Positions 7,576-15,577 of a stretch of DNA of 24,759 bases are shown piece after piece. The position numbers and the translations under genes were made by a program. Source of the DNA: DASXHZ01 sp036488085 (GTDB lineage Bacteria > Acidobacteriota > Thermoanaerobaculia > Gp7-AA8); contig DASXHZ010000072.1 of assembly GCA_036488085.1 (NCBI GenBank), positions 1-24,759 on the forward strand. Direction: 5' to 3'. The notes under the pieces were generated by a model. That model saw nothing but the letters and a program-made list of their open reading frames with translations, was not told where the DNA came from and searched no databases. Positions within the stretch are counted from its first letter, which is position 1; every line of letters begins with the position of its first letter.

Positions 7576-9912
7576 ATGAAGAAACGACTCGCGCTCCTTC
7601 TCGTCTTCGGCAGCATCGCCGCGAACGCTGCTCCGCACTTCACGCAGCCGCTCGCGACCGGCGTCCGCCTCGACCCCGCGGGTGCGGCGATCGACGTCGG
7701 GAACATGCCGATCGGGATGGCGCTCGCGCCTGGCGGCCGATACCTCGCCCTCGTCCTCAGCGGCTACCGTGAACAGGGCCTGCAGATCGTCGACCTCGAA
7801 ACGCGCAAAGTCACGCAGACGCTGCTTCAGACCGCCGCGTTCTACGGTGCCGCGTTCTCGCCCGACGCCAAACACCTCTACGTCTCCGGCGGCAACGACG
7901 ACTCGATCTTCTGCTACGCCTGGGCGAACGGCACAGCGACACTCGAACGGAAGATCGTCCTCGGCAAACAGAAAGAGGACAAGACCGGCTCGCGCTATCC
8001 GGCAGGGATCGCGGTCTCGAAGAACGGCCGCTACCTCTACGTCGCCGAAAATGTCGGCGACGGGCTCGCCGTCGTTGACCTCAGCTCACAGAATACAGAC
8101 TCGCCCAACATCGATCGTCTTCCGACCGATCACTATCCATACGCCGTCGAAGTGGCCGCGAACGGGAACGTCTACGTCTCCGCGTGGGGCGCGGACACCG
8201 TCTCCGTCTTCGGGACCCGTGCGAACGGCACGCTCTTCCACCGAACGCGTATCGCAGTCGGCCGGCGCCCCTCGGCGCTCGTGTCGAACCGTACAGGATC
8301 GCGCGTCTTCGTGGCGCTCGCCGGCAGCGATCACATCGCCGTCATCGACACCGCGAAGCGCGTGGTCGTGAAGCGCCTTCACGATCCCGCACCGAGCGGT
8401 CCCTCGGAGGGCAGCACTCCGAACGCCCTCGCGCTCTCGCCCGACGGCGCAACGTTGTACGTGGCCGAGGGGGACAACAACGCCGTCGCGATGTTCGCCA
8501 CGGCGACCGGAACGTTGAAAGGCCGCATCCCCACCGATTGGTACCCCGCCGCCATCGTCAGCACCGCCTCGCAACTACTCGTCCTGAACGGAAAGGGACA
8601 CGGCAGCTACGCCAATCCAGGCGGTCCCACGCCGGGCAAGGGAATTGGCCCGGCGCTCGATTACGACCTCGGACAGCTCAACGGCACGCTCCGGATCACA
8701 TCGACGAAAGAGAACGCCTCATCGCTCGCCGCCTACACGCGCCGGGTCGCCGCCGCGAACAACTGGAACGTGAAGCGGAGCACGCAGGCGTACCCGCCCT
8801 TCAAACACGTCGTCTACATCGTCAAAGAGAACCGCACCTACGATCAGCTCTTCGGCGACCTCAAAGAAGGTGACGGCGATCCGAGCCTCGTTTTCTTCGA
8901 CCATAGATCGACGCCGAACCATCGCGCGCTCGCGCTGCGTTTCGGCCTCTTCGACCGCTTCTTCACCAACGCCGAGGTGAGCGCGCAGGGACACATCTGG
9001 TCGACGGCGGCGTATGTGACCGATTACGACGAGAAGGTCGTTCCGTCCATGTACTCGGACCGGCGCGCGGACACCGGCGGCGACGACGACTCCGTGCCGG
9101 AGATGGGATGGCTCTGGACGCTCGCGAAGAAGGCCGGCGTCTCGTTCCGCGACTACGGCCAGCTCATCATCAGCCCCCAGGGGGGGCCGGAGACGCCCGA
9201 CGTCTCCGCCGTCTGCCTGAAATACCCGGCGGCCGATTTCAAGATCCGCGACCAGAAGCGCGCCGACGCCTGGATCGAGGAGCTGAAAGAGTTCTCCGCC
9301 GACGGCAACATGCCGCAGTTCGAGCTCGTCTACCTCCCGAACGATCACACTGCCGGCGGACGGGCCGGCATGGGAACGCCGACAGCCTACATGGCCGATA
9401 ACGACCTGGCCCTCGGCCGCATGGTCGAGGCGCTCTCGCACTCGCCATACTGGAAAGACACCGTGATGTTCGTCCTCGAGGACGACTCGCAGGCCGGCCC
9501 CGATCACGTCGACTCCCATCGCGGCCCGATGCTCGCGATCTCCGCGTACAGCCGGCCGGGGACCATCCACCGCTTCGCGAACACCACCGACGTCCTCGGC
9601 GCGATCGAAGACATCCTGAAGATGGGCCGCCTCTCGAAGTACGACTACTACAGCCGCTCCCTCGCCGACATCTTCGCCTCGACTCCCGACCTTCGCCCCT
9701 ACACGGCGATCACCCCCGAGGCGAACCTGGACGAGGTGAACCCACCGAAGACCGCGGCCTCGGAGCTATCGAAACACTTCGACCTCAGCGCCCCCGACCG
9801 CATCGACGACGCCCTTTTCAACCAGGTCCTCTGGGCGATGCTCAAACCGGATCAGCCGATGCCGCGGCCCGAAACGAAAGCGGCCGTGCACCTGCTCCAG
9901 ATCACGCGTTAG
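7576..9912 (+). CDS. Exported YVTN beta-propeller / phosphoesterase fusion
   Basis: 778 residues from the ATG at 7576, which opens with a signal peptide (MKKRLALLLVFGSIAANA). Residues about 20-350 form propeller blades with repeats such as LAPGGRYLALVLSG, FSPDAKHLYVSGGNDD, VSKNGRYLYVAENVGDG and LSPDGATLYVAEGDNNAVAMF. The second half is a phosphoesterase of the phospholipase C/acid phosphatase type (PF04185-like): VVYIVKENRTYDQLFGD, FFTNAEVSAQGHIWSTAAY, LVYLPNDHTAG, FVLEDDSQAGPDHVDSHRGP. The NRTYD, NDH, EDD and HVDSHR residues are the expected metal ligands. It probably hydrolyses a phosphoester in the periplasm; the substrate is unknown. It overlaps the convergent gene at 9909 by 4 bp. Confidence 0.9.
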   Translation: MKKRLALLLVFGSIAANAAPHFTQPLATGVRLDPAGAAIDVGNMPIGMALAPGGRYLALVLSGYREQGLQIVDLETRKVTQTLLQTAAFYGAAFSPDAKHLYVSGGNDDSIFCYAWANGTATLERKIVLGKQKEDKTGSRYPAGIAVSKNGRYLYVAENVGDGLAVVDLSSQNTDSPNIDRLPTDHYPYAVEVAANGNVYVSAWGADTVSVFGTRANGTLFHRTRIAVGRRPSALVSNRTGSRVFVALAGSDHIAVIDTAKRVVVKRLHDPAPSGPSEGSTPNALALSPDGATLYVAEGDNNAVAMFATATGTLKGRIPTDWYPAAIVSTASQLLVLNGKGHGSYANPGGPTPGKGIGPALDYDLGQLNGTLRITSTKENASSLAAYTRRVAAANNWNVKRSTQAYPPFKHVVYIVKENRTYDQLFGDLKEGDGDPSLVFFDHRSTPNHRALALRFGLFDRFFTNAEVSAQGHIWSTAAYVTDYDEKVVPSMYSDRRADTGGDDDSVPEMGWLWTLAKKAGVSFRDYGQLIISPQGGPETPDVSAVCLKYPAADFKIRDQKRADAWIEELKEFSADGNMPQFELVYLPNDHTAGGRAGMGTPTAYMADNDLALGRMVEALSHSPYWKDTVMFVLEDDSQAGPDHVDSHRGPMLAISAYSRPGTIHRFANTTDVLGAIEDILKMGRLSKYDYYSRSLADIFASTPDLRPYTAITPEANLDEVNPPKTAASELSKHFDLSAPDRIDDALFNQVLWAMLKPDQPMPRPETKAAVHLLQITR

Positions 9913-10307
9913 CGCGGCTGGGACAGAACATACTCCCGCATCTGCGGATAGATCGGCGTGAGCGCCGCGATGCGGCAGTCACTGCCGAGGAACTCGTATT
10001 GCGTCTCGAAGTCCTCGTAACTCCGCGCCCGCCACAGCCGCCCGGCAGGATCGATCACCAGCGAGTGCCCGACGCCGCCGCGGAAAATGTGCGACCCGTC
10101 AGTGCCAATGTAGATCGTGCACGTCCACGGCCGCTCCTCCGGATGCGCCGCCATGTACTCCGCGATCTCGCGCACCAGCCGCCCGAACAACTCCGCCCTC
10201 TCCGCCACCGGCGCCCGCAACACCGCACCGATCGCCCGGCTGAGCATCTCGTCCGCGGGCGACGTGACGACGCCGGATTGGAGGACCGGTTCGGTAGGGT
10301 GGGTCAT
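9909..10307 (-). CDS. Uncharacterised 132-residue protein
   Basis: 132 residues, no signal peptide. The N-terminal half is helical (ADEMLSRAIGAVLRAPVAERAELFGRLVREIAEYMAAHP); the second half is strand-rich with TIYIGTDGSHIFRGGVGHSLVIDPAGRLWRARSYEDFETQYEF. I do not recognise the family. Its composition matches its neighbours and the frame is intact, so I take it as a real gene. Two tandem hairpins lie between its start and the end of the next minus-strand gene. Confidence 0.65.
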   Translation of the reverse strand: MTHPTEPVLQSGVVTSPADEMLSRAIGAVLRAPVAERAELFGRLVREIAEYMAAHPEERPWTCTIYIGTDGSHIFRGGVGHSLVIDPAGRLWRARSYEDFETQYEFLGSDCRIAALTPIYPQMREYVLSQPR

Positions 10308-10323
10308 CGCGGGTTCGTGTGTG

Positions 10324-10367
10324 GGGCCGGCTCTCAGCCGGCCCTCGGTGCGGCTGAGAGCCGCACC
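10324..10367. repeat. Two adjacent GGCT-nnn-AGCC hairpins
   Basis: The first hairpin has perfect 9-bp arms, GGGCCGGCT at 10324-10332 and AGCCGGCCC at 10336-10344. The second has arms GGTGCGGCT at 10347-10355 and AGCCGCACC at 10359-10367. Both loops are three bases (CTC and GAG). The pair ends one base before the stop codon of the minus-strand gene at 10368 and may end its transcript. The same motif with GGCTGAGAGCC cores forms an array at 21585-21825. Confidence 0.85.
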
Positions 10368-10871
10368 CTACACAGGCACCATCACGCTGCTCGCCGCGCC
10401 CTTCTCTTTCGCCTTACGCTTCGTCTTCTTCGTGCGCGGAAACTCGGCGCGCCAGGAGCGTTTCATGGTCTCCAGCGACTTGGCGACGTCGCTGTCGGGA
10501 CCTTTCTCCTTCGCAAGCTGTTTTCCGGCGAAGAAAATCTTGACCGCGCCGTCCATCGCGCGCGCATAGGCCGCGCCTTGCAGTTCCAGCAATTGCCGCT
10601 GGATCTCGGCCGCCTCGGCGCGAGCCCACTTCATGGTCTCTTCGTAGACGATCGTGCGCTCCAACGCGTCCGCGATCTGTTCGGGCGTCAGGTCGCCGCG
10701 GTCTTTCGGAACGTACTTGCCGGCACGAATGCGCGCGATCGTCCGCCGCATCTTCGCGTGACTCAGCCCGAGGAACGCAGCCTCGGGCTGCGGCGCATTC
10801 TCGACGCACTGCTGTACATAGAGCATCCGCTCGTTCAGTCTTGCGACTTCAGGGATCTCGAGCACGTTCAT
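10368..10871 (-). CDS. Uncharacterised helical protein with lysine-rich tail
   Basis: 167 residues, almost entirely helical by composition, starting MNVLEIPEVARLNERMLYVQ. Segments such as LTPEQIADALERTIVYEETMKWARAEAAEIQRQLLELQ suggest coiled-coil propensity. The last 35 residues are basic (FPRTKKTKRKAKEKG), suggesting nucleic-acid or envelope contact. No family recognised. GAGGAG lies just upstream of the ATG. It follows the 185-residue protein on the same strand after 71 bp, with a strong hairpin between them. Confidence 0.65.
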   Translation of the reverse strand: MNVLEIPEVARLNERMLYVQQCVENAPQPEAAFLGLSHAKMRRTIARIRAGKYVPKDRGDLTPEQIADALERTIVYEETMKWARAEAAEIQRQLLELQGAAYARAMDGAVKIFFAGKQLAKEKGPDSDVAKSLETMKRSWRAEFPRTKKTKRKAKEKGAASSVMVPV

Positions 10872-10895
10872 GCTGTCTCCTCGACCGGAGGAAAT

Positions 10896-10924
10896 GGCCG
10901 GGCGCGCTCATCACGCGCCCGGCC
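10896..10924. terminator. 11-bp GC hairpin between two minus-strand genes
   Basis: Perfect arms GGCCGGGCGCG (10896-10906) and CGCGCCCGGCC (10914-10924) around a 7-nt loop. Read on the minus strand it follows the 185-residue gene and precedes the ribosome-binding site of the next gene by a few bases. Without a U-tract it may attenuate or protect the transcript rather than terminate it. Confidence 0.65.
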
Positions 10925-10942
10925 GACTACCTCCCGATCACT

Positions 10943-11500
10943 TTACGCCTTCGGCGCCTGCGGTGCAGTGGAACTCGGCGTCTGCTGAGTCGGGGCCGGC
11001 TTCTTCCGGCGCTCGAGCTTCTTCAAACGCTTGATCTCCTGCACGTGCGGAACAAGCACCGCATGCTCCGGATCGCGAGCGAGCTGCGATCCGACGCCAT
11101 ACGCCCGCTCGGCGACGACCGAGATCTTCTGACGGCGGATCAGATTCGCTCCGGCGACGCCGTTCAGCATCGCGCGAAGCTCGTCTTCGACCGCCCCCCA
11201 TCGGCTCGACTCATCGCACATCACGTGCACCTCATCCGCACTCTGGCCGACCGCTTGAGAGACGAGATCGGCGGCGCCGATGATGCTGATCGACGTCTCG
11301 ACGATCTCGCCGTTCTTCGAGGTCTTGGCACGTATGCGAAGGATCTCCCGCTGACCGGGCGTCAACGGGCTGACCTCGGGGATCTGCACGGTAACCGCTC
11401 GCAACTGCTGGATGATGCCTTCCGGCGTAACTGCGGGAGTCTGCTGTGGCGTATCCGCAGCAGCGGGGTTCTGGGTCACCTGATTCTGGTTGAGCAACAT
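10943..11500 (-). CDS. Uncharacterised 185-residue protein
   Basis: 185 residues. A Gln/Pro/Thr-rich N-terminus (LLNQNQVTQNPAAADTPQQT) leads into a central domain (LRAVTVQIPEVSPLTPGQREILRIRAKTSKNGEIVETSISIIGAADLVSQAVGQSADEV), and a basic, proline-rich tail closes the protein (KRLKKLERRKKPAPTQQTPSST). The low-complexity ends flanking one folded core look like a structural or scaffold protein. No family recognised. A good Shine-Dalgarno (AGGAGG, about 5 bases from the ATG) supports the start. It is the first gene of a two-gene minus-strand unit. Confidence 0.65.
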   Translation of the reverse strand: MLLNQNQVTQNPAAADTPQQTPAVTPEGIIQQLRAVTVQIPEVSPLTPGQREILRIRAKTSKNGEIVETSISIIGAADLVSQAVGQSADEVHVMCDESSRWGAVEDELRAMLNGVAGANLIRRQKISVVAERAYGVGSQLARDPEHAVLVPHVQEIKRLKKLERRKKPAPTQQTPSSTAPQAPKA

Positions 11501-11547
11501 AACGTCCTCCTCTGGCTGAACCGTGGCTTTGTGGAGCCGGAGGTGAC

Positions 11548-11784
11548 ATGAAGCGTCGCGAACGTTTCATGGCGGCCACCGGCTGGAACGTCGACCCACG
11601 CGTCGACCGCTCCGGTCAATGTTTTCCGAGGCTGCATGCACACACCTCGGGCCTCCACGGCAGGAAGGAGCCTTGCTCGACCTCCCGCAACGGCCAAGAA
11701 CGATGCGTTTCACAACGCGGTGTTCCCAACCGATTCGCCGCGAAGCTGGTCTATGAGAGCACCAACTTCAACTCAGTAAGCTAG
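11548..11784 (+). CDS. Doubtful small reading frame
   Basis: A 78-codon frame starts at an ATG preceded by GGAGGTGAC, a very good ribosome-binding site, and is divergent from the gene at 10943-11500. The peptide (MKRRERFMAATGWNVDPRVD...) has an odd composition for this genome (several Cys, Arg and Ser) and no recognisable domain, so it may be a spurious or decayed gene. Apart from this frame the 405 bases from 11501 to 11905 show nothing I can assign. Confidence 0.2.
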   Translation: MKRRERFMAATGWNVDPRVDRSGQCFPRLHAHTSGLHGRKEPCSTSRNGQERCVSQRGVPNRFAAKLVYESTNFNSVS

Positions 11785-11905
11785 CAGACACGACGGGGGA
11801 TTGCAACGACCAATTTTGGAGGGTGCAGCGAACGGGGACCGGCACCCTTCGCACACCCATTCTCGTTCCGGCGTCTGACACGTTTCCGATCGATCGGAGG
11901 GCTAC

Positions 11906-12114
11906 ATGGCTCGCACAAACTTTCACGCAGGTAGCAAGTCGTCATTCCGAAAGAGGTGCGCGAGAGTATGGATCTGCACGTAGGACAGGAGATCGAGGTG
12001 ATCTCGAAGGGCGGAGTCATCACACTCGTCCCCGACCGACCGCTGGCCTCAATGCGAGGTTTTGCCAAAGGGATTCGAACTGACAAGCTACGCGAGAAGA
12101 AAGATCGAATGTGA
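11906..12114 (+). pseudogene. Frameshifted AbrB/MazE-type antitoxin
   Basis: The frame ending at 12114 reads VVIPKEVRESMDLHVGQEIEV, then VITLVPDRPLASMRGFAKGI, the swapped-hairpin AbrB fold of MazE/VapB-type antitoxins followed by the usual short C-terminal tail. The ATG at 11906, with GGAGG upstream, starts MARTNFHAGSK in another frame. Joining the two would need about seven bases coding for the missing G-Q-V of the family signature SKGQVVIPKE, so the gene has lost them. An internal ATG (MDLHVG...) could still give a fragment. No PIN or MazF toxin follows; the 128 bases up to the VOC gene lack a recognisable gene. Confidence 0.65.
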
Positions 12115-12242
12115 GCGTGGCCGCCCTTGATCTCTGGCCGCTCTGCGCGGAAGAAAGCACTCGTTGCGCTCGACGCATACTCTCTCGGCCAGCGCGTAGC
12201 GCTTACGTTTAAAGGAGTATGCTTCGTTCATAGGAGGTCACA

Positions 12243-12623
12243 ATGCTCGCCTCTTCTCGCGTAACAACGATTCTGCCGGTCGTTGACGCCGAACGTGCCA
12301 GAGACTTCTATTCACGCGTGTTAGGCCTGCGTGATCTCGGTCCCAGCGCAGACGGGAAGTACCTATTCGAATTGAACGGCGGCCTATTGGCTCTGCTCCC
12401 GAAAACCGAACCTACGAAGGCAGAGCACACCGCTCTTAGTTTCGAGGTTCGTGACGAACGAAAAGCGGTTGATGACCTGACCGCCCGAGGCGTGCTGTTT
12501 GAAGACTACGACTTTCCGGGGCTGAAGACAGTAAACAAGGTTTGTATCCTCGGTTCGGAGAAGGCGGCCTGGTTCAAGGATACGGAAGGCAACATTCTCT
12601 GCATCCATGAAATCATCCCGTAG
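12243..12623 (+). CDS. VOC (glyoxalase/bleomycin-resistance) family protein
   Basis: 126 residues with the single-domain VOC pattern of two beta-alpha-beta-beta-beta modules: TTILPVVDAERARDFYSRVLGL at the start, LFELNGGLLALLP, ALSFEVRDERKAVDDLTARGV in the middle and AAWFKDTEGNILCIHEI at the end. VOC proteins use paired modules to bind a metal or sequester small electrophiles. Glu118-type metal ligands are plausible, but the substrate cannot be assigned. A textbook Shine-Dalgarno (AGGAGGTCAC) precedes the ATG. It stands alone between eroded DNA on both sides. Confidence 0.88.
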   Translation: MLASSRVTTILPVVDAERARDFYSRVLGLRDLGPSADGKYLFELNGGLLALLPKTEPTKAEHTALSFEVRDERKAVDDLTARGVLFEDYDFPGLKTVNKVCILGSEKAAWFKDTEGNILCIHEIIP

Positions 12624-12904
12624 TGGGTTCCGGCCGACGTCCTTTCGTTTGTCCGCTCGCAGCTTTCGCGTTTCCGGCCAACCTGCCACTCGCACCCGCG
12701 AGGCGCGGAGGCGCTGGGCCACGGATGGCGTTCTCCAGGAAACCGAGTTTGAGCTTCGCAGGTTGACGTGGGGATGCGACCTCATAGTGTGCGGCTTCCC
12801 TCCTAGCAATTATTCAGTTAGACATCATGAGCCGCCTTATTCTCGATAGCTGCCGATGGCGAAGTTCTACGGCACGATCACTTCGTCGCAATTGGTAGCG
12901 GCCT

Positions 12905-13132
12905 GAGCCCAGGATGCGTAACGTGTTGAGAGATTTGCAGATGCGGCTACCAACGCGTTACGCCAATCCGAAGACCGAACATCTAGCCCCTCCACGGCAC
13001 CGAGAAACTTCACCCAATGAATTCTCGGGGCCAGACCTTCGTTCTTCGCCGATCTGGAGCCCAGGATGCGTAAGGCGTTGACAGATTTGCAGATGCGGCT
13101 GCCAACGCATCACCGCGAATCCGAAGACCGAA
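12905..13132. repeat. 75-bp direct repeat, two copies
   Basis: Copies at 12905-12979 and 13057-13132 share GAGCCCAGGATGCGTAA, then AGATTTGCAGATGCGGCT and CCGAAGACCGAA at matching spacing. Copy one carries an internal stem: GCGTAACGTGTTG (12916-12928) pairs with CAACGCGTTACGC (12951-12963) with one mismatch over a 22-base loop. Copy two keeps the left arm, but its right arm has diverged. The 77-base spacer between the copies is bounded by imperfect inverted 21-mers (GAAGAMCGAA...CCCC). Confidence 0.8.
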
Positions 13133-13175
13133 GGTCCGGCCCCATGGCACCTCGGCACCTCTGGCACCTCGACGA

Positions 13176-13508
13176 GGCGATGCACGTGCGTCGGTAGGCG
13201 ACGCACTTGCGGTGGGAGGCGACACATTTGCGTCGGAAGGCGACGCACTTGCGTCGGGAGGCGACGCACTTGCGTCGGGAGGCGACCCACTTGCGTCGGG
13301 AGGCGACGCACTTGCGTCGGGCGGCGACGCACTCGCGTCGGGCGGCGACGCACTTGCGTCGGGACGCGATGCACTTGCGTCGGAAGGCGACGCAGTTGCG
13401 TCGGAAGGCGACGCACTTGCGTCGGAAGGCGACGCATTGCGTCGGGAGGCGACGCAGGTGTGGCGGAGGGCGACGTATTGCGTCGAGCGGCGACGCAGGT
13501 GTGGCGGA
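13176..13508. repeat. 16-unit 21-bp tandem array of palindromic units
   Basis: Sixteen head-to-tail units, 21 bp each except three of 20 bp (13428-13447, 13469-13488, 13489-13508). The core of most units is CGACGCA-CT-TGCGTCG, a 16-bp palindrome with a 2-base centre. Units 4, 5 and 9 agree fully, and the ends are more diverged. The last four units alternate between a palindromic and a GCAGGTGTGGCGG version. An 8-bp hairpin (AGGTGTGG 13497-13504 / CCACACCT 13513-13520) closes the array. There are no spacers, so it is not a CRISPR. Confidence 0.95.
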
Positions 13509-13606
13509 ATTACCACACCTCGCCGTGCGGGGCGCGGCGTCGCCCGGCGAGGCCGCCGGCGCCCCACTGAGAACGGAAGGCCGTGGCCCTAGTCGAGCTC
13601 CGTTGC

Positions 13607-13735
13607 CTACCTTTTCGGCTCGTACCACATGGCTACGGCGGCCGAGGCGAGGTCCAGGCGGCTGACGAGCTTCAGCCCGAGGGCTTGGATAGGCCGGCGA
13701 ACGAGAAGGCCATTGGGGCCGGACCTTCGTTCTTC
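13607..13735 (-). pseudogene. Broken 3' end of a DHFR-like gene
   Basis: Read on the minus strand, FAGLSKP and then, after a one-base loss, LKLVSRLDLASAAVAMWYEPKR plus a stop at 13607 reproduce the C-terminus of the intact reductase at 16934-17482 (FAGLSKPVDLKLVSRSEF). Upstream of FAG the similarity stops abruptly at the 33-bp block 13703-13735. Roughly 120 codons of the gene are missing. Confidence 0.75.
13703..13735. repeat. 33-bp block, copy 1
   Basis: Identical over 33 bases to 14583-14615; its core is GGCCATTGGGGCCGGACC followed by TTCGTTCTTC. It abuts the first DHFR remnant. Weaker copies of the core lie at about 13027-13046 in the same orientation and 13124-13142 inverted. Confidence 0.9.
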
Positions 13736-13777
13736 TGAGCCGGACGACGGCCGCCACTCGCCGGTCGTTGCGAACAG

Positions 13778-14107
13778 TTAGGGCGTTCCGGGCACCGAAA
13801 CGACCTGGCCCGGTCTGACGCGCGCTATGGCCTCTCGCAGCTCTTTCACGTGAGCGCGAATACTTTCGAAGCGGGTATCTCGCGTATCGATGACGACGAT
13901 GCCGAGCGGCAGCTTCGGTAGATTCTGCTGATACCTCATTCGCTGGTCGATTATGACGAGCACGTCGAACTCCTGCACAGCCCGCGCGAGCAATTCACCG
14001 TTCTTGAACGACGACCAACCCTGTTCTTGTGCTGTCCGGATGGCGAAATCAGGCAGATCGCGCCGCAGCTTGTACGGCATGTTCTCGTCGAAGAGAACTT
14101 TCCTCAC
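13778..14107 (-). CDS. DUF5615 PIN-like toxin
   Basis: 109 residues from a GTG start at 14107 that shares GTGA with the antitoxin stop. The opening VRKVLFDENMPYKLRRDL matches the LFDENLP-type start of DUF5615 (PIN-like, Mut7-C-type) proteins. Then come a TAQEQGW segment, FDVLVIIDQRMRYQQNL where PIN-like acidic residues are expected, and LGIVVIDTRDTRFESI. PIN-like toxins are thought to be RNases that are neutralised by the cognate DUF433 protein. The frame remains open far upstream through the antitoxin gene, but only in the wrong frame for it, so the short form is preferred. Confidence 0.85.
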   Translation of the reverse strand: MRKVLFDENMPYKLRRDLPDFAIRTAQEQGWSSFKNGELLARAVQEFDVLVIIDQRMRYQQNLPKLPLGIVVIDTRDTRFESIRAHVKELREAIARVRPGQVVSVPGTP

Positions 14108-14319
14108 GCGATTTGCGCCAATGCGGCCTTGCCGGCGTCTTCGATGAACGCAACCGCCTGCTCTCGCGACACGCTCGGATAGTTCTCCAGGAACTCTTCC
14201 AGCGGATCGCCGCCTTCGAGGTAGTCGAGGAGAATGCGAACGGGGACTCGTGTGCCGACGAATACCGGCATTCCGCCCATGATCTCCGGATCCGAGTGCA
14301 CGATCTCTTTGATAGTCAT
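14104..14319 (-). CDS. DUF433 antitoxin
   Basis: 71 residues starting MTIKEIVHSDPEIMGGMPVF. The pattern I-x-SDPEIMGG-x-PVF-x-GTRVPV-x-LLDYLEGG, ending in EEFLENYPSVSREQAVAFIEDA, is the classical DUF433 helix-turn-helix antitoxin. It precedes and overlaps the DUF5615 toxin by four bases, the normal order for this pair, so autoregulation by the antitoxin is expected. The ATG at 14319 is chosen because the family begins just here; the upstream extension is not conserved-looking. Confidence 0.9.
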   Translation of the reverse strand: MTIKEIVHSDPEIMGGMPVFVGTRVPVRILLDYLEGGDPLEEFLENYPSVSREQAVAFIEDAGKAALAQIA

Positions 14320-14404
14320 GTGATATCCCGTCGCAGGGAGACGCGCTGAGCATACCTTGCGCCGATGCCAACTCCAACACAGCTGCGGCGTCGTGTGATG
14401 CCAG

Positions 14405-14615
<211 letters not shown>

Positions 14616-14685
14616 GGCGAACGTTTCCGGTTCTCCGTGGGTCGAAAAACGAAACTCTGGCCCCCGCCAACGTCCCCCCGTCGAT

Positions 14686-15543
14686 TCAGGGCTGCGGACC
14701 AACGATCGAAATTGAGGTTGTCGGGACGTCCACATTCGCAATTGCAGACACAAAGGAGAAGCTCGGCTGGTCGGCGCGTACGACGACGTACGCTCCGGTC
14801 AGGCGACCAAGCGTGCCGATGCCGCTCGGCGGCGGACAATTATGCGACGCGGCTTGGAAGCCCGTGAGTTGAACCACGGTGTTGGCCGCGACGGTCGCCG
14901 TGCGGCTTTCGAGCAGGCTGTCATCACAAAATTGCCGAATTTCAACCGTCACGTTCGCTGGCGTCGCACCGGCGTTGTACACGCCCACGTTGAGCCGGCT
15001 CGGAATGGTGCCGAGATCTGTCGAGAGATGCAGTTGGGCATCACCGGGCGCGGCGAGTTTGCTGACGACAGGCAGTCTCGTCTTGCCGAATTTCTCGGGA
15101 TCAGCGCCGAAAACGAGCGACGTCGTCGTTCCAATGTAAAGCGAACTCTCGATATCAACTGCCGGTGGCACATCGATGTGAACAACTGTCAGCGGCTCCG
15201 ACGGACTGTCAAACAACCAGCTTGGCCGGAACCGACTGAGCGCCGCCGATCGCCCGGCCGGCAATACGAATTCCGTTCCGACGGCGTCGGTCGCGCGGCC
15301 ATTGGAAACGCCCAATAACTGCACGGTGGCCGCAGAGGACCCGTGATTAAAAAAAGTAACGTCGGACGACCACAGCAAAAAGTCGCTGTTGGTAAACACC
15401 GGGCCGCCTTGGGCTCGACCTTCGAGAACGTAGTAATCGTTCGCACGCGCGCTCGAGCCTGCCAACAATGCGACGGCGAGAACTACACTGAGGAAGCGGC
15501 TGACAGTTTGGCGCCATGGTTCTCGCTTGTTCTTGACGAGCAT
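14686..15543 (-). CDS. Exported Ig-like/beta-sandwich protein of unknown function
   Basis: 285 residues from the ATG at 15543, which has GGAGGGG seven bases upstream. A basic N-terminus and hydrophobic stretch (FLSVVLAVALLAGSSARA) predict export. The mature part is strand-rich with two similar sandwich-like halves: WSSDVTFFNHGSSAATVQLLGVSNG, then LNVGVYNAGATPANVTVEIRQF and a final SFSFVSAIANVDVPTTS. The F-x-N-G/N-x-G-A-T-P-A-x-V pattern is common in secreted acidobacterial-type proteins. No active site seen. It follows the serine hydrolase after 34 bp on the same strand and is likely co-transcribed. Confidence 0.7.
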   Translation of the reverse strand: MLVKNKREPWRQTVSRFLSVVLAVALLAGSSARANDYYVLEGRAQGGPVFTNSDFLLWSSDVTFFNHGSSAATVQLLGVSNGRATDAVGTEFVLPAGRSAALSRFRPSWLFDSPSEPLTVVHIDVPPAVDIESSLYIGTTTSLVFGADPEKFGKTRLPVVSKLAAPGDAQLHLSTDLGTIPSRLNVGVYNAGATPANVTVEIRQFCDDSLLESRTATVAANTVVQLTGFQAASHNCPPPSGIGTLGRLTGAYVVVRADQPSFSFVSAIANVDVPTTSISIVGPQP

Positions 15544-15577
15544 GCGATACCCCTCCTCCGCTATCCGTGTCCCCACG

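Larger units (their letters stand above)
12624..13606. other. Gene-free, repeat-rich region
   Basis: Nearly 1 kb without a convincing gene. It contains a 75-bp direct repeat, inverted copies of a GAAGAMCGAAGGTCCGGCCCC-like motif and a 16-unit 21-bp array. Long frames crossing the array on both strands exist only because 21 is divisible by three and the unit lacks stops. Confidence 0.7.

Noticed and set aside
13176..13508. CRISPR array
   Set aside because: Units are contiguous with no spacers, are only 21 bp and are palindromic throughout; no cas gene is in the window.
13010..13757. Several long open frames on both strands with seven-residue repeats
   Set aside because: They exist only because a 21-bp unit without stops is repeated; all frames are equally open and the flanks carry no domain or ribosome-binding site.
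13778..14380. A 200-residue version of the DUF5615 toxin
   Set aside because: The extra N-terminus overlaps the antitoxin gene in another frame, whereas a GTG start overlapping the antitoxin stop fits the family length.
12624..14400. Chromosomal integron with attC sites
   Set aside because: Small genes, a toxin-antitoxin pair and repeats suggested it, but I found no matched RYYYAAC/GTTRRRY core pairs around the genes; one GTTAGAC near 12818 has no partner, and no integrase is present.
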